Positions 38,702-48,279 are shown, counted from the stretch's first letter. The stretch is DNA of 64,000 bases from G963677445 sp963678275 (GCA_963678275.1 OY782765.1:6696001-6760000); one strand, 5' to 3'. The notes: a model not told the origin generated them from the sequence alone. Numbers and translations are program-made.

Positions 38702-39286
38702 ATGGAAAAAAAATATTATGTAAATGATTATGCGGTTGTTGATGACAATGTGGAAATTGATGAAGGAACAAAAGTATGGCATTTTTCCCATGTTCAGTCA
38801 GGATCGAAAATTGGAAAAAAATGTGTTCTCGGACAGAATGTCAATGTCGGCAACAATGTAACAATCGGAAACTTTGTAAAAATCCAGAACAACGTATCTG
38901 TTTATGAAGGCGTTACTCTGGAAGATTACGTTTTTTGCGGACCTTCAATGGTATTTACCAATATTAAAGACCCGCGCAGCAAATATCCCCAGGTTGGAGC
39001 GGCATATTATATTAAAACCCTGGTTAAAGAAGGAGCCTCTCTCGGCGCCAACTCAACCATTGTCTGCGGAACAACAATCGGCCGTTTTGCTTTTATCGGC
39101 GCCGGAACTGTTGTAACAAAAGATATACCTGACTTTGCCCTCGTGGTTGGAAACCCGGGAAGAATTATCGGCTGGATGAGTGAAGCTGGTCAAAGACTTA
39201 CATTCGATGAAAATGGTTTCGCGAGCTGCGAAAGATCAGGTAAAAAATATAAACTCGCTGATAATATAGTTGTCGAAGTTGAATAA
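38702..39286 (+). CDS. wbpD: UDP-GlcNAc(3NH2)A N-acetyltransferase (WbpD)
   Basis: 194 residues, a left-handed beta-helix acetyltransferase with hexapeptide repeats (IGKKCVLGQNVNVGNNVTIGNFVKI, VKEGASLGANSTIVCGTTIG) and the WbpD landmarks VWHFSHVQSGSKIG and MVFTNIKDPRS. It adds the 3-N-acetyl group with acetyl-CoA as donor. Located between wbpB and wbpE with 27- and about 77-base gaps, in the same order of action as the pathway except that transamination comes before acetylation. Confidence 0.93.
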   Translation: MEKKYYVNDYAVVDDNVEIDEGTKVWHFSHVQSGSKIGKKCVLGQNVNVGNNVTIGNFVKIQNNVSVYEGVTLEDYVFCGPSMVFTNIKDPRSKYPQVGAAYYIKTLVKEGASLGANSTIVCGTTIGRFAFIGAGTVVTKDIPDFALVVGNPGRIIGWMSEAGQRLTFDENGFASCERSGKKYKLADNIVVEVE

Positions 39287-39363
39287 GTTTACGGCTCCTG
39301 AAGAGGAGCTGTGTGAAAAGAATATTTAATTTATATATTATAAACTAAATTGGATTGTCAAAG

Positions 39364-40530
39364 ATGAAAGTCCCGTTATTAGATCTTAAAGCGCAATATC
39401 AGACAATTAAAGAAGATGTCAACAAGGCATTGATTGATGTTGCTGAATCACAGTATTTTATTCTCGGACCGAAGGTTAAAGAACTTGAGGAACAGATTTG
39501 CGAATATCTTGGTGTTAAATATGCTATCGGCGTTTCTTCAGGCACCGACGCGCTTCTTATAGCCCTGATGGCAATTGACATCAAACCGGGTGATGAAGTT
39601 ATCGTTCCCACTTATTCATTTTTCGCTACCGCCGGTGTTGTTGCCAGGATGAATGCCACACCGGTATTTGTTGATAGTGATCCTGTTACCTTTAACATCG
39701 ATCCGGCAAAAATAGAAGAAAAAATAACTGATAAAACAAAAGCTATCGTACCGGTTCATCTTTATGGCCAGAGCGCCGATATGGAACCGATTATGGAGAT
39801 CGCCAAAAAACATAACCTGAGAGTCATTGAAGATGGCGCCCAGGCTATAAGCGTTCAGTATAAAGATGGTAAGTGTGTCGGCGGTATCGGCGATATCGGC
39901 TGCTACTCATTCTTCCCGAGCAAGAACCTCGGTTGTTTCGGCGACGGCGGTATGGTTGTAACCAATGATCCTGAACTTGGTGAAAAACTCAGAATTCAGC
40001 GTGTTCATGGTGGAAAACCAAAATATTATCACAAAATTATCGGTGGTAACTTCAGACTCGACGCTATTCAGGCTGCTGTTCTTTCAATAAAACTTCCTCT
40101 TCTCGATTCATGGTCGGAAGGCAGACGCAAAAACGCTGACCTTTATACCAAACTTTTCATCGAAGCCGGACTTGCCGAAGAAACAGGCAAACTTTCATTT
40201 GATGAAAACAACAAGGTATTGCTGCCTAAAGCGGTTTATGAAGAAACCGGTCATAAAAATCATCATATTTATAACCAGTATGTTATCAGAATTGAAAACC
40301 GTGACGGACTGAAAGACTTCCTTAAAGAGAAAGAGATAGGCACAGAAATATATTATCCCGTTCCTTTCCACCGCCAGGAATGTTTTGTTGAACTTAATAA
40401 TAAGGATGCTGATTATCCGAACGCTAACTTCGCTGCCGAATCATCACTCGCTCTGCCTGTTTATCCTGAACTTTCAGATGAACAGATCAAATTTGTTGTT
40501 GATTCAATTGCCGAATTTATGAAGAAATAA
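39364..40530 (+). CDS. wbpE: UDP-2-acetamido-2-deoxy-3-oxo-glucuronate aminotransferase (WbpE)
   Basis: 388 residues, DegT/DnrJ/EryC1 fold-type I PLP enzyme. The PLP lysine is in CYSFFPSKNLGCFGDGG. The N-terminus MKVPLLDLKAQYQ and the YPVPFHRQECF segment fit WbpE. It transaminates the 3-keto sugar from WbpB using glutamate. ATG 39364 is the natural start; an in-frame TTG lies three codons upstream. It is followed by a clear terminator, so the second aminotransferase gene has its own control. Confidence 0.92.
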   Translation: MKVPLLDLKAQYQTIKEDVNKALIDVAESQYFILGPKVKELEEQICEYLGVKYAIGVSSGTDALLIALMAIDIKPGDEVIVPTYSFFATAGVVARMNATPVFVDSDPVTFNIDPAKIEEKITDKTKAIVPVHLYGQSADMEPIMEIAKKHNLRVIEDGAQAISVQYKDGKCVGGIGDIGCYSFFPSKNLGCFGDGGMVVTNDPELGEKLRIQRVHGGKPKYYHKIIGGNFRLDAIQAAVLSIKLPLLDSWSEGRRKNADLYTKLFIEAGLAEETGKLSFDENNKVLLPKAVYEETGHKNHHIYNQYVIRIENRDGLKDFLKEKEIGTEIYYPVPFHRQECFVELNNKDADYPNANFAAESSLALPVYPELSDEQIKFVVDSIAEFMKK

Positions 40531-40537
40531 ATTTTAC

Positions 40538-40565
40538 GCCCCCGGTTATCCGGGGGCTTTTTTTA
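40538..40565 (+). terminator. Terminator after wbpE
   Basis: GCCCCCGG-TTAT-CCGGGGGC followed by seven T. It separates wbpE from the second aminotransferase gene. Confidence 0.92.
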
Positions 40566-40708
40566 TCCCATTCCATTAAATATCCCCGTTTTTTTACCAC
40601 AAAAAACTTTTAAAAATACTGCCTGAAAATTGAGGAATTATTAAATTGCATAGTCAAATGATTTTTGCTTAACAACAGGACAATCAGTTAAAAGTAAGGA
40701 AATAGTAT

Positions 40709-41839
40709 ATGAAGGTTCCATTTTTAGATCTTAAGATATTATATAAAGAAATCAAAGAAGAAGTTGACTCAGCTATTCAGAATGTTCTTGACAACACTGC
40801 CTATATCATGGGAAAACCGGTTAATGAATTTGAGAGTAAATTTGCCGAGGCTCACCAGGTAAAATTCTGCCGCGGAGTAAGTTCGGGCACCGATGGAAAC
40901 CATCTGGCTTTATGGGGACTTGGAATCGGGGCCGGCGATGAAGTAATTATTCCGGCGAATACATTTATCGCTACCTGCTGGGGAGCGACACTTTGCGGCG
41001 CTAAACCTGTTTTTGTTGACTGCGAAGAGGATAGTTATAATCTTGATCCTGAAAAAATTGAAGCGGCGATCACTGAAAAAACAAAAGCTATTGTCGCTGT
41101 TCATCTCTACGGCCAACCGGCTGATATGGACAGGATTAAAGAAATAGCGGATAAACATAACCTCATTCTGGTTGAGGACGCCGCCCAGGCGCATATTGCC
41201 GAATATAAAGGAAAACGGGTTGGCGGACTTGCCGAAGCGGCTTCATTCAGCTTTTATCCCGGTAAAAACCTGGGAGCTTTTGGCGAAGCAGGCGCGGTGG
41301 TCACCAATAATGAAGAACTTGATCATATTTTTGATATGGCAAGAAACCAGGGTCAGAGCGCCAAGTATTATCATGACGTTATGGGACATAACTACAGGAT
41401 GGAAGGAATTCAGGGAGCTGTTCTTGGTGTAAAAATGAATTATATAAAAAAGTGGACCGAAGGAAGAAGAAAAGCAGCCGCCCTCTATAAAGAGTTACTT
41501 TCGGGTGTTGAACAAATTAAGCTGCCTCAGGAAATGCCTTATGCCAAACATGTATATCATCTGTTTGTTATTCAGGTCAATCCGCCGCAGGGTAAAAAAA
41601 GAGATGAATACAGAGATGAACTGCAGGCATTCCTCGGCTCAAAAGGTGTGGCCGCCGGTCTGCATTATCCTGTGCCTAATCATCTTCAGAAATGTTTTGC
41701 CGATCTTGGTTATAAATATGGTGATTTTCCGGTTACCGAAAAGCTTGCCGAATCAGGGCTTTCTCTTCCAATGTATCCCCACCTTACCGAAGAGCAGGTA
41801 ACTTATGTGGCTGAGAGTGTAAAAGAGTTTTTTGCCTGA
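40709..41839 (+). CDS. Second DegT/DnrJ/EryC1 sugar aminotransferase
   Basis: 376 residues. A paralogue of the wbpE product with the same N-terminal pattern (MKVPFLDLKILYKEIKEEV) and PLP lysine in FSFYPGKNLGAFGEAG. The YPVPNHLQKCF loop resembles FdtB/QdtB-type 3-aminotransferases. It could serve the PseB product, a second amino sugar, or overlap with WbpE. It has its own flanking terminators (40538-40565 and 41850-41883), so it forms a single-gene unit. Exact substrate not determinable. Confidence 0.85.
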   Translation: MKVPFLDLKILYKEIKEEVDSAIQNVLDNTAYIMGKPVNEFESKFAEAHQVKFCRGVSSGTDGNHLALWGLGIGAGDEVIIPANTFIATCWGATLCGAKPVFVDCEEDSYNLDPEKIEAAITEKTKAIVAVHLYGQPADMDRIKEIADKHNLILVEDAAQAHIAEYKGKRVGGLAEAASFSFYPGKNLGAFGEAGAVVTNNEELDHIFDMARNQGQSAKYYHDVMGHNYRMEGIQGAVLGVKMNYIKKWTEGRRKAAALYKELLSGVEQIKLPQEMPYAKHVYHLFVIQVNPPQGKKRDEYRDELQAFLGSKGVAAGLHYPVPNHLQKCFADLGYKYGDFPVTEKLAESGLSLPMYPHLTEEQVTYVAESVKEFFA

Positions 41840-41849
41840 TAAATTTTAA

Positions 41850-41883
41850 GGGCCCGTTATAATTTTTAGCGGGCCTGTTTTAT
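41850..41883 (+). terminator. Terminator after the second aminotransferase gene
   Basis: GGCCCG, a 13-base loop, CGGGCC, then TGTTTTAT. A moderate hairpin with a short T run. Confidence 0.75.
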
Positions 41884-41926
41884 CATTCTTTTACCTTTGC
41901 CACAAAAATAATTTTACGGAATTTCG

Positions 41927-43021
41927 ATGAAAAAAATAATTTCTGTTGTTGGAGCCCGTCCAAACTTCATGAAGATCGCTCCTTTACACAGGGCGTTTAA
42001 TAAGTATAAAGAGAAAATCAACCATTTAATCTGTCACACAGGGCAGCACTACGATGAAAAAATGTCGAAAGTGTTTTTTGAAGACCTCGGGCTCCCGCGC
42101 CCCGAATATTATCTTGGCGTCGGCAGCGGAACTCACGCTAAGCAGACAGCCGCCATTATGGTTGAATTTGAGAAAATTTTATTGATTGAAAAACCTGATA
42201 TGGTTCTTGTTGTCGGTGATGTCAATTCGACTATCGCGTGCAGCCTGACCGCGGTTAAAATGGGAATAAAGATCATTCATGTTGAGGCGGGACTAAGAAG
42301 TTTCGACCGCGATATGCCGGAAGAAATAAACAGAATATTGACCGACACTATTTCGGATTATCTTTTTGTCACCGAAGAAAGCGGGCTGCGAAACCTGAAG
42401 AATGAGGGAATCAGCCCAAATAAAATTTTCTTTACCGGCAACGTAATGATCGACAGCCTGGCTTATTACCTTAAAAAAACATCAGAATCAGACATCCTCA
42501 AAAAGTTTGCTCTCAGGAAAGGAGAATACGCGGTTACTACTCTTCACCGTCCTTCGAATGTGGATAACATGGAGCAGCTTTTGAAGCTTGTTACGCTGCT
42601 GAATAATGTGGCCGAAGAGATACCGGTTCTCTTCCCGGTGCACCCGCGTACACGCAACAGTCTGGAAAAATTTGATCTGCTCGAAAAAGTTTCAGCTAAT
42701 GTATTGCTAACCGATCCGGTCGGGTATATCGAATTTATAACCCTTGTAAAAGATTCCCTGCTGGTGATAACCGATAGCGGCGGCATTCAGGAGGAGACTA
42801 CCTGGCTGGGGGTTCAGTGTATAACATTAAGAAATTCGACCGAAAGACCGGTTACGGTGGAGTCGGGAACCAACCAGCTTCTGGGCAATGATCTTGAAGC
42901 TGCTGAAAAGGCAGCGCTTGACATAACCAGGGGTAAAATAATGAAGGGAAGTGTGCCTCCGCTTTGGGATGGAAACGCCGCGGAAAGAATAGCGGAAATA
43001 ATACTAAATAAAGAAAGATAA
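41927..43021 (+). CDS. wbpI: UDP-N-acetylglucosamine 2-epimerase family (WbpI)
   Basis: 364 residues of the non-hydrolysing UDP-GlcNAc 2-epimerase family: VGARPNFMKIAPLHRAF, HTGQHYDEKMS, VGDVNSTIACSL, HVEAGLRSFDRDMPEE, TDSGGIQEE. In this context it most likely epimerises C2 of UDP-GlcNAc(3NAc)A to give UDP-ManNAc(3NAc)A, the last step of the Wbp pathway. WecB-type action on UDP-GlcNAc is the alternative. TACCTTTGC at 41890-41898 resembles a Bacteroidota -7 element just before the gene. Confidence 0.9.
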   Translation: MKKIISVVGARPNFMKIAPLHRAFNKYKEKINHLICHTGQHYDEKMSKVFFEDLGLPRPEYYLGVGSGTHAKQTAAIMVEFEKILLIEKPDMVLVVGDVNSTIACSLTAVKMGIKIIHVEAGLRSFDRDMPEEINRILTDTISDYLFVTEESGLRNLKNEGISPNKIFFTGNVMIDSLAYYLKKTSESDILKKFALRKGEYAVTTLHRPSNVDNMEQLLKLVTLLNNVAEEIPVLFPVHPRTRNSLEKFDLLEKVSANVLLTDPVGYIEFITLVKDSLLVITDSGGIQEETTWLGVQCITLRNSTERPVTVESGTNQLLGNDLEAAEKAALDITRGKIMKGSVPPLWDGNAAERIAEIILNKER

Positions 43022-43042
43022 TCCGCCCGCGCGGATTTTTCT
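43020..43042 (+). terminator. Terminator after wbpI
   Basis: AATCCG-CCCG-CGCGGATT stem with TTTTTCTTT after it, beginning at the wbpI stop codon. Confidence 0.75.
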
Positions 43043-43111
43043 TTATTCAGCCTGCTTCTTATTGAGTAATTAATTTTATATTTCAACACTGAAAAAAAAT
43101 TCGCGGGTGTA

Positions 43112-44512
43112 TTGAAAAAAAAGTTATTTAATATCTATGACCGGGTAAATGGAAATTTTCATCTTCGCGAGGTGATAACCGGTTCGGCCAGCGCGTTTAT
43201 ACTGAAAATATCAGGCACCGCCTCAGGTTATCTTTTTGCCATTTATGTGGCCCGTTATGGCGGCGCGGAGGTATGGGGCAGTTTTACTCTCGCTTTTACC
43301 GTTATGGGAGTCGCCGCCATTTTTGCCGGTCTCGGTCTGAATAAATCCCTCTTAAGCCATATCAGCCGGATGACCGGACAGGAAGAAAAAATTTCCGGTA
43401 TAAAAAAACTGGTTTCCGGCACATTTTTTTATATCATCCCATCCGCGTTTTTAATTACACTCTTGCTTTTTATTTTTCCTTCTGTTATTGCCGAATGGAT
43501 ATTTAATTCACCCGGACTCACTCCCCATATTAAGATCATCGCTCTCGCCGTTTTTCCCGTAACAATAATCGGGCATAATTCACAGGTATTCAGGGCGCTT
43601 AAAAAAATAGGTCTTTATGTGGCATTTGATTTTTTCTTCCGGTTCCTGGCGGCGCTGGTGGTCATTCTTATTCTCGCTTTATTTTATGACAGTCCCTATA
43701 ACGCTGTAATTTCTTATACTCTCGGCAGTTATTTCCTCGCTGTCGCGAGTTCGGTAATTTTATATTTTAATATAACCAGGCTTCCGGCTGTTTCATCGGG
43801 AGAAAATACTACCGGGATATTATTCAAAACAGCGGGTCCCCTTTTTGCCGCCGATCTGCTGAAATATCTTAAAGGGTGGGTTGATACAATAATTATCGGT
43901 ATTTTTATGGCGGAAGCTGACGCCGGAATATATAATATTTCATTCAGACTTTCGGGGGCGGCTTCGGTTTTTCTGATGGCTGTCAACAGTATCTCCATGC
44001 CGAAAATAGGGCAGCTTTTCGGCGCGGACGATAAAGAAGGTATGCAGAAAACGGTTTACTACAGCGCGAAAATATTATACTTAACGGCATTTCCCATTAT
44101 TATAGTGATTATTCTCGCCTCCGATTTTATTCTGGGATTTCTCGGCGTCGAATTTTTAGCGGGAAAAACAATTATAATTATATTGTGTATTTCCCAGCTT
44201 ATTAAAGTGCTGAGCGGAGCCGGTGGTTATATACTTCAGGTTACAGGTGAGGAAAAGTTGTTTATGAAACTGGTGACCTGGAATATCGTAATACTTCTGC
44301 TGCTTAACCTTCTGTTTGTTCCCCTTTGGGGGATTGAAGGGGCCGCGCTGGCTAATCTCGGCGGATCTTTTTACTGGACCATTTCTCTGCTTGTTTCAAT
44401 AAGAAGAAGGCTTGGTATCAATATTATGTGGATTCCCTCCTTTCTTTTATCCAAAGGCAAAACTGATACTTTCGGTAATAACAAGCCAGACAAACCAAAA
44501 GGTGAGCGATAA
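43112..44512 (+). CDS. Polysaccharide flippase (Wzx-like, MOP superfamily)
   Basis: 466 residues with about fourteen membrane helices, typical of oligosaccharide flippases of the MATE/MOP group (LKISGTASGYLFAIYVARYGG near the start, MAEADAGIYNISFRLSG mid-protein). It would move lipid-linked sugar units across the inner membrane. The best start is a TTG at 43112, because the first helix region is complete from there and no ATG lies nearer. It ends inside the convergent DUF456 gene. No polymerase or glycosyltransferase follows. Confidence 0.85.
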   Translation: MKKKLFNIYDRVNGNFHLREVITGSASAFILKISGTASGYLFAIYVARYGGAEVWGSFTLAFTVMGVAAIFAGLGLNKSLLSHISRMTGQEEKISGIKKLVSGTFFYIIPSAFLITLLLFIFPSVIAEWIFNSPGLTPHIKIIALAVFPVTIIGHNSQVFRALKKIGLYVAFDFFFRFLAALVVILILALFYDSPYNAVISYTLGSYFLAVASSVILYFNITRLPAVSSGENTTGILFKTAGPLFAADLLKYLKGWVDTIIIGIFMAEADAGIYNISFRLSGAASVFLMAVNSISMPKIGQLFGADDKEGMQKTVYYSAKILYLTAFPIIIVIILASDFILGFLGVEFLAGKTIIIILCISQLIKVLSGAGGYILQVTGEEKLFMKLVTWNIVILLLLNLLFVPLWGIEGAALANLGGSFYWTISLLVSIRRRLGINIMWIPSFLLSKGKTDTFGNNKPDKPKGER

Positions 44513-44938
44513 TTTTAAGACCATCACCAGCAGAGTGGCAAGGAAGGTATACAGGCCAGCTTTTAACGCCTCTTTATTTTGTTTCCCCGCGTAAATTTCG
44601 CCGATAACAGCACCGGCGAAAGCGCCGATAATAACACCGAAAGGGGGGAAGAGAAGCAGGCCCGCAATCATTCCGGCTATTGAACCCCATATTCCGTATC
44701 TGCCTGCCTTCGCTGCTTTCGCTCCCCAGACAGGGAGTATATAATCGAGTCCCGAAACAAGCAGGGTCAGCGCCGTGAGAATCCAGAGAAGATTATGGTC
44801 AATATCAATTGGAGTTAAAAAATGAATTCCGAGAAGCGATAAAAGCCCCAGTGTGGGTCCGGGCAAAACGGGTAAAAGACATCCCAAAATGCCAGCCAGG
44901 GCAATAATGATTGCCAGGATTATAACAATATATTCCAC
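44447..44938 (-). CDS. DUF456 family membrane protein
   Basis: 163 residues with about five helices, and the DUF456 landmarks LPVLPGPTLGLLSLLG, DYILPVWGAKAAKAGRYGIWGS and PFGVIIGAFAGAVIGEI. I take the GTG at 44938, which has AAAGGAG eleven bases upstream; a TTG at 44977 is also open. Function of the family is unknown. Its last 66 bases overlap the end of the flippase gene on the other strand. Confidence 0.82.
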   Translation of the reverse strand: MEYIVIILAIIIALAGILGCLLPVLPGPTLGLLSLLGIHFLTPIDIDHNLLWILTALTLLVSGLDYILPVWGAKAAKAGRYGIWGSIAGMIAGLLLFPPFGVIIGAFAGAVIGEIYAGKQNKEALKAGLYTFLATLLVMVLKLSLTFWFVWLVITESISFAFG

Positions 44939-45023
44939 TTTTAGTGGTTCTCCTTTAATATTATTTCCTGTCAACAATAATAAAAAAATTATTTTTCTGA
45001 AAATAATATTGTGATTATATTCC

Positions 45024-45052
45024 TTGTCCGGTTCTGATTTATTTTATATAAT
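45024..45052 (+). promoter_or_regulatory. Sigma70-type promoter before the histidine kinase gene
   Basis: TTGTCC (45024-45029), 17-base spacer, TATAAT (45047-45052), about 70 bases before the ATG. Confidence 0.6.
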
Positions 45053-45122
45053 AATTTTTTGTTTACAAATAACTGGTGAAATGAATAATTTAAGAAAATT
45101 CGCGGTCACTGACTAAGTCATT

Positions 45123-46823
45123 ATGGGCGACTGGCAGTTTACATCTTATGCGCTGATATATTTGGCCGCGGCTGTAATTTCCTTTTTCTTTTCCTATAAG
45201 GCGTGGAGGATGAGGCCCGCGAGGGGATCGGGGTCATTTTCCCTGCTTACGCTTTCCACCGGTATATGGTCGCTTTCCTATCTTTTGGGCTTTTTTAACA
45301 CCGGAATGGGCTGGAAACTTATTATGCTACGTTTCGAATATATCGGCATTTGCGGAGCTGCCTATTACTGGCTTGTTTTTATCATAGAGTATATCAACCT
45401 GGAAAAACTGCTTAATAAAAGAAATTTATTACTGCTTGCTGTTATACCTGTAATTACACTCGCGCTCGTTTTTACCGTTGACTGGCATCAGATGTTCTAC
45501 ACAAATTATTATCTTGTAGATAACGGCGATCTTCTGGTTTTTACCAAAGATTACGGGTATGGTTTTTATATGTGGGTCGGCTATGGATATTTTCTGCTGT
45601 TCACCGGCGCGGTTATTCTCTTTTCCGCGATGATTAAAATGACCGACAGATTCCGCAGCCAGTTATTCCCTTTCGCTATTGTGGTGTCGATTATCACTAT
45701 TCCCAATCTCTCTTATATAACCGGAAGCAATATCATACCCCCTTACGATCCCACGCCGCTTACATTTGTGCTGGCAGGGATGGTTTTTATGCGCCTGATG
45801 AAAAAATACCGTTTTCTCGATATTGTTCCGGTGGCTCATAATGTGATATTCGATAAAGTGAATTCGGGTATTATTATTACCGATTACAAGGACCGGATCA
45901 TTCAGTTTAACAAATGCGCGGAAAAACTTCTGGAAGCCAAACCTGAAGAGATATCGGGATATAAAATTGATGAAAAGTTTTCATGGCTCGGGAAAATTAA
46001 AGGAAACGCGGAGGGTAAAAGGGAAATAAGGAATGAGGAAAATGGAAAAGCATTCGAATTGACAATTTCCCGCCTTCAGGATAAAGCGGAAGATTATGCC
46101 GGCAGCGTTATTCTTCTGCATGATATTTCCCGGTTAAAAAACGCTCTTGATGAACTTGAAACCTACGCGCAAACTGTGGCGCATGACCTGAAAAATCCCC
46201 TGGCCTCTTTGCAGGGACTGGCTAATCTGCTTCTTGATGAAGATCAGGAACTTACACGGCGTGAGAAAAAAGAATTTACTGCGATGATTTCGCAGATTTC
46301 GGCCAATCTTATCGGCATTGTCGACAGCCTGCTTATGCTGGCGAGTATCAGAAGAAGAAAGCAGCTTGAGATCATTAAAATGAATATGAACAAGGCTGTT
46401 GAAAATTCCCTTATCAGGCTGCGGGAAATTGTTGAGAGTAGCGGGGCCGAAATAACCAGAACGGAAAATTTTCCTGAAGTTTACGGTCATCCCCAATGGA
46501 TTGAGGAGGTTTGGGTTAATTACATCAGCAACGCGGTTAAATATGGAGGGGAACCGCCACTTGTTGAACTGGGATTTTACGAGAATGATGAAGAGCAAAT
46601 ATTTTTTGTAAAGGATAACGGTAAAGGAATTCCCCCCGAAGAGCATAAAAAACTTTTTCTTGAATTTTCACGACTCGAACAGCATGAATCGATGATCAGC
46701 GGGCAGGGACTGGGATTATCGATCGTTAAAAGAATTACCATGAGACTCGGGGGCAGAGCGGGAGTTGAAAGCGAACCGGGAAAAGGCTCCAGATTTTATT
46801 TCACCCTCCCCAAAAAAACATAA
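45123..46823 (+). CDS. Membrane sensor histidine kinase (7TM N-terminus, PAS, HisKA, HATPase)
   Basis: 566 residues. Seven hydrophobic helices (about 5-230) form the histidine-kinase 7TM sensor module. A PAS-like domain (about 240-335; SGIIITDYKDRIIQFNKCAEKLL) is followed by the dimerisation and phosphoacceptor helix with H354 in AHDLKNPLASLQG, then the ATP-binding domain with YISNAVKYGG, DNGKGIP and GQGLGLSIVKRI. It autophosphorylates in response to an unknown signal. No response regulator is adjacent, so it is an orphan kinase here. It lies between the polysaccharide locus and the repeat cluster. Confidence 0.93.
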   Translation: MGDWQFTSYALIYLAAAVISFFFSYKAWRMRPARGSGSFSLLTLSTGIWSLSYLLGFFNTGMGWKLIMLRFEYIGICGAAYYWLVFIIEYINLEKLLNKRNLLLLAVIPVITLALVFTVDWHQMFYTNYYLVDNGDLLVFTKDYGYGFYMWVGYGYFLLFTGAVILFSAMIKMTDRFRSQLFPFAIVVSIITIPNLSYITGSNIIPPYDPTPLTFVLAGMVFMRLMKKYRFLDIVPVAHNVIFDKVNSGIIITDYKDRIIQFNKCAEKLLEAKPEEISGYKIDEKFSWLGKIKGNAEGKREIRNEENGKAFELTISRLQDKAEDYAGSVILLHDISRLKNALDELETYAQTVAHDLKNPLASLQGLANLLLDEDQELTRREKKEFTAMISQISANLIGIVDSLLMLASIRRRKQLEIIKMNMNKAVENSLIRLREIVESSGAEITRTENFPEVYGHPQWIEEVWVNYISNAVKYGGEPPLVELGFYENDEEQIFFVKDNGKGIPPEEHKKLFLEFSRLEQHESMISGQGLGLSIVKRITMRLGGRAGVESEPGKGSRFYFTLPKKT

Positions 46824-46840
46824 ACCACTTCCCCCTCCCC

Positions 46841-47899
46841 GTAGGACAGAATTGCATTCTGTCCAGAACGGGCAGTGTGGCGCAGAATATTTTTTTGAAA
46901 AGTTGTACTTCCTACGGGGTGGTTAGGACAGATGCGTCTCGGCGCAGATCATTTATTAAAAAGCAGTATATCTCCACAAGGCGGGTTAGGACAGATTGCA
47001 AATCTGTCCTACAAGAAAGTTTGGTGTTTTTAAGAATTTACTCAAGGTTTCTTTCTGACTCTGGAGCAGAAGTCTTTTTAATATTGATTAATAAAAAATC
47101 CCCGAGCTTTTTCTACGTCAATAATCAATAGAATTCTGTAGGACAGAATTGTATTCTGTCCAGGACGGACAGTGTGGCGCAGAATATTTTTTTTGAAAAG
47201 TTGTACATCTCCACGAGGTGGGTTAGGACAGATACGCCGCGGTGCAGATCATTTTTTAAAAAGCAGTATATCTCCACGAGGCGGTTAGGACAGATTGCAA
47301 ATCTGTCCTACAAGAAAGTTTTGTGATTTTAAGAATTTACTGAGAACTTCTGACTCTGGAGCAGAAGTCTTTTCAAGTTCGATTAATAAAAAATCCCCGA
47401 GCTTTTTCCATGTCAATAATCAATAGAATTCTGTAGGACAGAATTGCATTCTGTCCATGACGGACAGCGCGGCGCAGAATATTTTTTTTGAAAAGTTGTA
47501 CATCTCCACGAGGTGGGTTAGGACAGATACGCCGCGGCGCAGATCATTTTTTAAAAAGCAGTATATCTCCACGAGGCGGTTAGGACAGATTGCAAATCTG
47601 TCCTACAAGAAAGTTTTGTGATTTTAAGAATTTACTCAAGGTTTTTGACTCTGGAGCAGAAGTTTTTTAATATCGATTAATAAAAAATCCCCGCACTCTT
47701 TCTACGTCAATAATCAATAGAATTCTGTAGGACAGAATTGCATTCTGTCCAGGAGGGGCAGTGCAACGCAGTACATTTTTTGAAAAAGTTGTACACCCCA
47801 ACGATGTGGTTGGGACAGATGCGTCTCGGCACTGAACATTTTTTAAAAAGTAGTATATCTCCACGAGGCGGTTAGGACAGATTGCAAATCTGTCCTACA
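46841..47899. repeat. Left REPIN-like cluster (four units)
   Basis: Four units at 46841-47014, 47138-47312, 47433-47607 and 47727-47899, spaced 294-297 bases start to start. Each opens with GTAGGACAGAAT/TGCATTCTGTCC (second copy TGTATTCTGTCC), a 9-bp stem with 3-base loop, and closes with GGACAGATTGCAAATCTGTCC then TAC, a second perfect 9-bp hairpin, so the ends are inverted (GTAGGACAGA...TCTGTCCTAC). The inside (GAAAAGTTGTAC, AAAAAGCAGTATATCTCCAC) and the ~120-base linkers are also conserved. No gene in this stretch; short open frames starting MEIYYFLKN on the minus strand come from the repeat itself. Confidence 0.93.
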
Positions 47900-47902
47900 G
47901 AA

Positions 47903-48048
47903 AATTCTATAATAGCGGGGCCAGAATTATGAATTGTGAATTATGAATGATGAATTAAAAAAACAAAAACGTGAAAAGACATTCATAATTCATCATTTAC
48001 CATTCACCATTCATTGACGTTTCAATTCTATAATAGTACGACTAATTC
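47903..48048. repeat. Decayed CRISPR repeats beyond the old end of the array
   Basis: AATTCTATAATAG at 47903-47915 is a 13-base fragment of the CRISPR repeat directly abutting the last left REPIN unit. A near-complete but mutated repeat is at 48019-48048 (its last third is altered to ACTAATTC). The DNA between is a dispersed GAATTATGAATGATGAATT-type repeat, not spacers. Confidence 0.75.
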
Positions 48049-48279
48049 AATTAAGAATTACGAATTAGGAATTACGAATGAAAAAGAATAAAACCTTGAA
48101 ATTTAATCTTCACTCTCCACTAACCGCTCACTGCTATAAAAACAATTCAAAATAGTACGGCAAGAATTATGAATTGTGAATTATGAATGATGAATAAAAA
48201 CAAAAACTTGAAAAGACATTCATAATTCATCATTTACCATTCACCATTCATTGACGTTTCAATTCTATAATAGTACGAT
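47923..48279. repeat. Direct duplication of a ~118-bp segment ending in a CRISPR repeat
   Basis: Copies at about 47923-48041 and 48163-48279 agree almost throughout (AGAATTATGAATTGTGAATT, AAAGACATTCATAATTCATC, ACCATTCATTGACGTTTC) and both run into the first two-thirds of a CRISPR repeat. A third partial repeat-like piece, CAATTCAAAATAGTACGG, lies near 48143 between them. Confidence 0.8.
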
